Of a stretch of 64,000 nucleotides of DNA, positions 60,722-64,000 are shown one piece after another. Both the position numbers and the translations under genes were made by a program. The number at the start of each line of letters is the position of its first letter. Positions within the stretch are counted from its first letter, which is position 1. Source of the DNA: Planctomycetales bacterium 71-10 (lineage in GTDB: Bacteria; Planctomycetota; Planctomycetia; Isosphaerales; Isosphaeraceae); the NCBI GenBank assembly GCA_001898385.1, contig MKTT01000119.1:18971-82970 (forward strand), read 5' to 3'. Below the pieces are notes generated by a model. That model had not been told where the DNA came from, searched no databases, and worked only from the letters and a program-made list of their open reading frames with translations.

Positions 60722-63700
60722 TCAGGAGCAGCCCATGCTGTTGCCGCAGTTGAAGCAGCGGTAGCAGGTGCCGCAGCGGACGGTCAGGGCGCCGCAGTTG
60801 TCGCAGGCGGGGGCGTCGCTCTGGAACGAGGCGAACTGGCGGTCCTGGACGTCGAGGGCGACGTCGGCGGGGACGGCGTGGGGCTGGGTCGAGGGGAGCT
60901 TGGCGGGGGCGGTCCCCAGGACGGCCTCGTGGTGCTCCAGGTCGGCGATGGTCGCGGTGCGGTGGCCGTTGACCTTCACCGACGGGGCCTCCACGGCCGC
61001 CGGCTTGGCCGCGGGCTCGTCGTAGCCGCGGTTCGGCGAGTTGGCCTCGCGATAGCCGTCGATGAACTCCATGCCGAGCCATCGGAAGATGTAGTCGGCG
61101 ATGGACTTGGCGATCGGGATGTCCGGGTTCTTGGTGAACCCGGCGGGCTCGAACCGGCTGTGGGCGAACTTGTTGACGAAGACCTCCAGCGGCACCCCGT
61201 ACTGGAGCCCGATCGAGATCGACGTCCCCAGCACGTCCATCAGGCCGCCGATGGTCGAGCCTTCCTTCGCCATCGTGATGAACAGCTCGCCGGGGCGGCC
61301 GTCGGGGTAGAAGCCGACGTTGATGTAGCCCTCGTGCCCCTGGATGTCGAACTTGTGCGTGATGCTCCGCCGCGTGTGCGGCAGCCGCTCGCGACGGGGC
61401 TTGGCCACCACCGTCGTCGCCGTCGGGGCCTGGACCGGCTTCAGCGACTCAACCGCCACCACGGCCGGAGCGGGGGCGGGCTCGACGGCCTTCGGCTCCT
61501 CGGCCTTGTCCGACTTCTCGGACTTGGTGGAGACGGGCTGGCTCCCCTTGGAGCCGTCGCGGTAGATGGCCAGGGCCTTCAGGCCGAGCTTCCAGCCTTC
61601 CAGGTAGGTCTCGCGGATGTCCTCGACGGTCGCCTCGTTGGGGAGGTTGCACGTCTTGGAGATCGCCCCGGAGAGGAACGGCTGGACGGCCGCCATCATC
61701 CGGAGGTGGCCCAGGTAGTGGATGCTGCGCCCGCCCTGCGGCGGGGCGAACGCGCAGTCGAAGACCGGCAGGTGCTCGTCCTTCAGGGCCGGGGCACCCT
61801 CGATGGTGTCGTGGGCGTCGATGTAGTCGAGGATCCCGCGGACCTCGGGCTCGTCGTAGCCCAGCTTCCGGAGCGCGGCGGGGACCGTCCGGTTGACGAT
61901 CTTGAGCATGCCGCCGCCGGCCAGGAGCTTGTACTTCACCAGGGCGATGTCCGGCTCGATGCCGGTGGTGTCGCAGTCCATCATGAAGGCGATGGTCCCG
62001 GTGGGAGCCAGCACCGTCACCTGGCTGTTGCGATACCCGTTGGCGCGGCCGGTCTCCAGGCACTCGTCCCAGATCCGGTGCGCGGCCAGGCGGATCGCCT
62101 CCGGGGCCTTCTCGTCGATGGCGTAGGCGGCCTCGCGGTGCATTCCGATGACGTTCAGCATCGGCTCGCGGTTGATCGCGAAGCCCTCGAACGCCCCGAC
62201 CCGGCCGGCGTGCTCGGCGCTGGTGAGGTACGCCTGGCCGTGCATGACGGCCGTGATCGCCGCGGCGACCGCCCGGCCTTCCTCCGAGTCGTACGCCATG
62301 CCCGACGACATCAGCATGCTGCCGAGGTTCGCGTAGCCCAGGCCCAGCGGCCGGAACTTGTGGCTGTTGGCGGCGATCTTCTGCGTCGGGTAGCTGGCGT
62401 GGTCGACCAGGATCTCCTGCGCGGTGATGAAGATCCGGCACGCGGCGCGGAACCTCTCCACGTCGAAGACGCCGGCCTCGTCCACGAACCGGGCCAGGTT
62501 CAGCGAGGCCAGGTTGCACGCCGAGTCGTCGACGAACATGTACTCGCTGCACGGGTTCGACGAGTTGATCGGCGCCGTGTTGGGGCAGGTGTGCCAGCGC
62601 TGGATGGTGTCCTCGTACTGGACGCCGGGGTCGCCGCAGAGCCAGGTCCCCTCGGAGATCCGGTCCAGCAGCATCTTGGCGCTGTAGGTCTCCATCGGCT
62701 TGCCGGTCATGACCGACCGGGTGGTCCACTCGCCGTCGGCCTCGGCCGCCGCGAGGAAGTCGTCGGAGCAGCGGACGGAGAGGTTGGCGTTCTGGAACAG
62801 GACCGAGCTGTACGCCTCGCCGTTGAAGTTGGCCTCGTACCCCTGCTGGATGAGCGCCTGGGCCTTGGCCTCCTCCTTGATCTTGCACTCGATGAATTCG
62901 AGCACGTCCGGGTGCCAGATCTTGAGCGTCTGCATCTTGGCGGCGCGCCGGGTCTTGCCCCCCGACTTCACGACGCTGGCGACGGCGTCGTACACCCGCA
63001 TGAAGCTGACCGGGCCCGACGGCTTGCCGCCGCCGGCGAGCTTCTCGCGGCTGGACCGCAGGGTCGACAGGTCGGTCCCCGTGCCGGAGCCGAACTTGAA
63101 CAGCATGGCCTCGCTGTGCGCGAGCCTCATGATGCCGTCCATGTCGTCGGAGACGCTCTGGATGAAGCAGGCCGACGACTGCGGCGTCTCGTAGGCGTTC
63201 TGCGCCGCGACGACCGTCCGCGTCTCCTCGTCCCACTTCCAGTTGTTGGCCGGGCCGGCGATGCCGTAGGCGTGGAACAGGCCGACGTTGAACCACACCG
63301 GCGAGTTGAACGACCCGTACTGGCCCAGGCAGAGGGCCGACAGCTCGTCATAGAACCGCTCGGAGTCCTCGGTCGTGGCGAAGTACCCGTCCTCGCGGCC
63401 CCAGTCGGCGATCGTCCGGGTGACGCGATCGACGAGCTGGCGGACCGAATACTCGCGCTTCCCCTCGGCGGGCGAGCCGTTGCCGGCCGTCACGTCGCCG
63501 TAGAAGTACTTGCTGACGACGACGTTGGTCGCGAGCTGGCTCCACCCCTTGGGGATCTCGCAGCCGACCTGCTCGAAGATGGCCTTCCCCCGCTCGTCCT
63601 TGATCGCCGCCGATCGCGAGTCCCACTCGACCTGGTCGAACGGGCTGACGCCTTCCGTGCTGAAGATGCGCGGCACCACCATCCCCGAACGGCCCCTGGC

Positions 63701-63784
63701 GTCCTTCGCCTTCGCCGACGCTCCTTCGGGCTGATGCTGCTGTTCCACGGCGGTCGTCCCGTTCGGCCTTCCTGCTCTCGCCAT
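60722..63784 (-). CDS. nrdJ: adenosylcobalamin-dependent (class II) ribonucleotide reductase
   Basis: 1020 residues, the long NrdJ form. It makes deoxyribonucleotides from ribonucleotides using a B12-derived radical, independently of oxygen. Visible: SPVWFNVGLFHAYG, the redox/substrate Cys in SSACFIQSVSDDMDG, FGSGTGTDLSTLRSS, the active-site Cys pair region NPCSEYMFVDDSACNLASLN, and LAPTGTIAFMMDCDTTGIEP (phosphate-binding P-loop-like). A Pro/Ala/Lys linker (~750-800) precedes the C-terminal part, ending in a zinc-like cluster CDNCGALTVRCGTCYRCFNC. Starts MARAGRPNGTTAVEQQ after GGGGGAG. No cobalamin riboswitch or NrdR box is visible in the 216 bases upstream. Confidence 0.97.
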   Translation of the reverse strand: MARAGRPNGTTAVEQQHQPEGASAKAKDARGRSGMVVPRIFSTEGVSPFDQVEWDSRSAAIKDERGKAIFEQVGCEIPKGWSQLATNVVVSKYFYGDVTAGNGSPAEGKREYSVRQLVDRVTRTIADWGREDGYFATTEDSERFYDELSALCLGQYGSFNSPVWFNVGLFHAYGIAGPANNWKWDEETRTVVAAQNAYETPQSSACFIQSVSDDMDGIMRLAHSEAMLFKFGSGTGTDLSTLRSSREKLAGGGKPSGPVSFMRVYDAVASVVKSGGKTRRAAKMQTLKIWHPDVLEFIECKIKEEAKAQALIQQGYEANFNGEAYSSVLFQNANLSVRCSDDFLAAAEADGEWTTRSVMTGKPMETYSAKMLLDRISEGTWLCGDPGVQYEDTIQRWHTCPNTAPINSSNPCSEYMFVDDSACNLASLNLARFVDEAGVFDVERFRAACRIFITAQEILVDHASYPTQKIAANSHKFRPLGLGYANLGSMLMSSGMAYDSEEGRAVAAAITAVMHGQAYLTSAEHAGRVGAFEGFAINREPMLNVIGMHREAAYAIDEKAPEAIRLAAHRIWDECLETGRANGYRNSQVTVLAPTGTIAFMMDCDTTGIEPDIALVKYKLLAGGGMLKIVNRTVPAALRKLGYDEPEVRGILDYIDAHDTIEGAPALKDEHLPVFDCAFAPPQGGRSIHYLGHLRMMAAVQPFLSGAISKTCNLPNEATVEDIRETYLEGWKLGLKALAIYRDGSKGSQPVSTKSEKSDKAEEPKAVEPAPAPAVVAVESLKPVQAPTATTVVAKPRRERLPHTRRSITHKFDIQGHEGYINVGFYPDGRPGELFITMAKEGSTIGGLMDVLGTSISIGLQYGVPLEVFVNKFAHSRFEPAGFTKNPDIPIAKSIADYIFRWLGMEFIDGYREANSPNRGYDEPAAKPAAVEAPSVKVNGHRTATIADLEHHEAVLGTAPAKLPSTQPHAVPADVALDVQDRQFASFQSDAPACDNCGALTVRCGTCYRCFNCGNSMGCS

Positions 63785-63858
63785 CGGCTCTCACTCCCCC
63801 GTTTGGTCGATGAGGTATCGACGCAAATGAGCCGAGCCGGTGTCTCGCCGGCCGGCGC

Positions 63859-63864
63859 ATTCTA
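63859..63864 (-). promoter_or_regulatory. -10-like TAGAAT for nrdJ
   Basis: ATTCTA on the plus strand reads TAGAAT leftward, 75 bases before the nrdJ ATG. No clear -35 with 17-base spacing. Confidence 0.4.
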
Positions 63865-63966
63865 GTCGATTGCCGTCCACCAATCCAGATGTTCATGCCC
63901 GCCGCACTCGATGTCGGCGTATCGGTTCGCGGAACTTGAGTCGACGCACCCTTTTATCGATGCATC

Positions 63967-63993
63967 CTCGGCCCGGCGACGGCCGGGGCCGAG
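63967..63993. terminator. GC hairpin at the right window edge
   Basis: CTCGGCCCGGC (63967-63977) pairs with GCCGGGGCCGAG (63982-63993) with one bulged G. It may be the terminator of a gene beyond the window or part of the nrdJ leader. Confidence 0.4.
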
Positions 63994-64000
63994 ATGTTCG

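Noticed and set aside
60878..63865. Open reading frame of 995 codons on the plus strand
   Set aside because: Antisense shadow of nrdJ, which is unmistakable on the other strand.
63785..64000. Cobalamin riboswitch or NrdR box upstream of nrdJ
   Set aside because: No B12-box-like segment and no pair of NrdR-type palindromes in the 216 bases available.

Overview
The window is about 70% GC and densely coded. It looks like the chromosome of a planctomycete of the Isosphaeraceae type. The evidence is lineage-typical content: two DUF1559 type IV pilin-like proteins, an ECF sigma factor overlapping a Ser/Thr kinase with a C-terminal TPR-like half, a PEP-CTERM protein, a LEPR-XLL-like N-terminus, secreted sialate O-acetylesterase/ThuA and sulfatase-like proteins, a caspase-like secreted protein with PDZ domains, and a B12-dependent ribonucleotide reductase. 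Species assignment is not possible from the sequence alone.

Layout. 1-5.0 kb: edge of a secreted protein, a glycosyltransferase, a VapBC-type toxin-antitoxin pair, a PepSY membrane protein and a Gfo/Idh/MocA oxidoreductase. 5.0-8.8 kb: a less GC-rich stretch with an unknown gene, a lipoprotein-yraN pair, palindromic repeats and another unknown gene. 8.8-16.2 kb: M20 peptidase, serS, mgtE, a D-2-hydroxyacid dehydrogenase and two tandem DUF1559 genes. 16.5-27.8 kb: a co-directional block of mostly exported proteins (esterase-ThuA fusion, ADP-ribosylglycohydrolase-like protein, a small jelly-roll protein, a DUF5009-like acyltransferase, caspase-PDZ, a TIM-barrel protein), probably concerned with the cell surface and glycan turnover. 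27.8-35.2 kb: ribBA, a two-gene ATPase/DUF4276 module, an LDH2-type dehydrogenase, a metal P-type ATPase and a PSP1 protein with a Cys-rich tail. 35.2-40.3 kb: kinase and ECF sigma factor, facing a sigma-70 gene. 40.3-46.7 kb: two extreme low-complexity exported proteins, a SnoaL-like protein and a DUF4432-type epimerase-like protein.

47.1-54.8 kb is a leftward operon. A HlyD adaptor, a TolC-like outer-membrane protein, an unknown exported protein, a lipoprotein and a 14-helix MFS transporter overlap one another by 4-14 bases, and a divergent sulfatase-like gene follows after 44 bases. This looks like a tripartite efflux system with two extra components. 55.2-60.7 kb holds a DUF2079 membrane protein and then a mobile-element graveyard: an IS with terminal inverted repeats and a transposase broken by an in-frame TGA, a frameshifted second transposase, 20-bp direct repeats and a truncated gene, with a PEP-CTERM gene and a small unknown gene between them. 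The window ends with nrdJ and its hairpin terminator.

The most interesting items are the AAA ATPase + DUF4276 pair (possible defence module), the caspase-like protein with recently duplicated PDZ units, the sulfatase-like protein lacking the usual formylglycine and metal-binding residues, the overlapping efflux operon with two unknown partners, and a ~265-bp composite palindromic repeat present in two related copies 35 kb apart.
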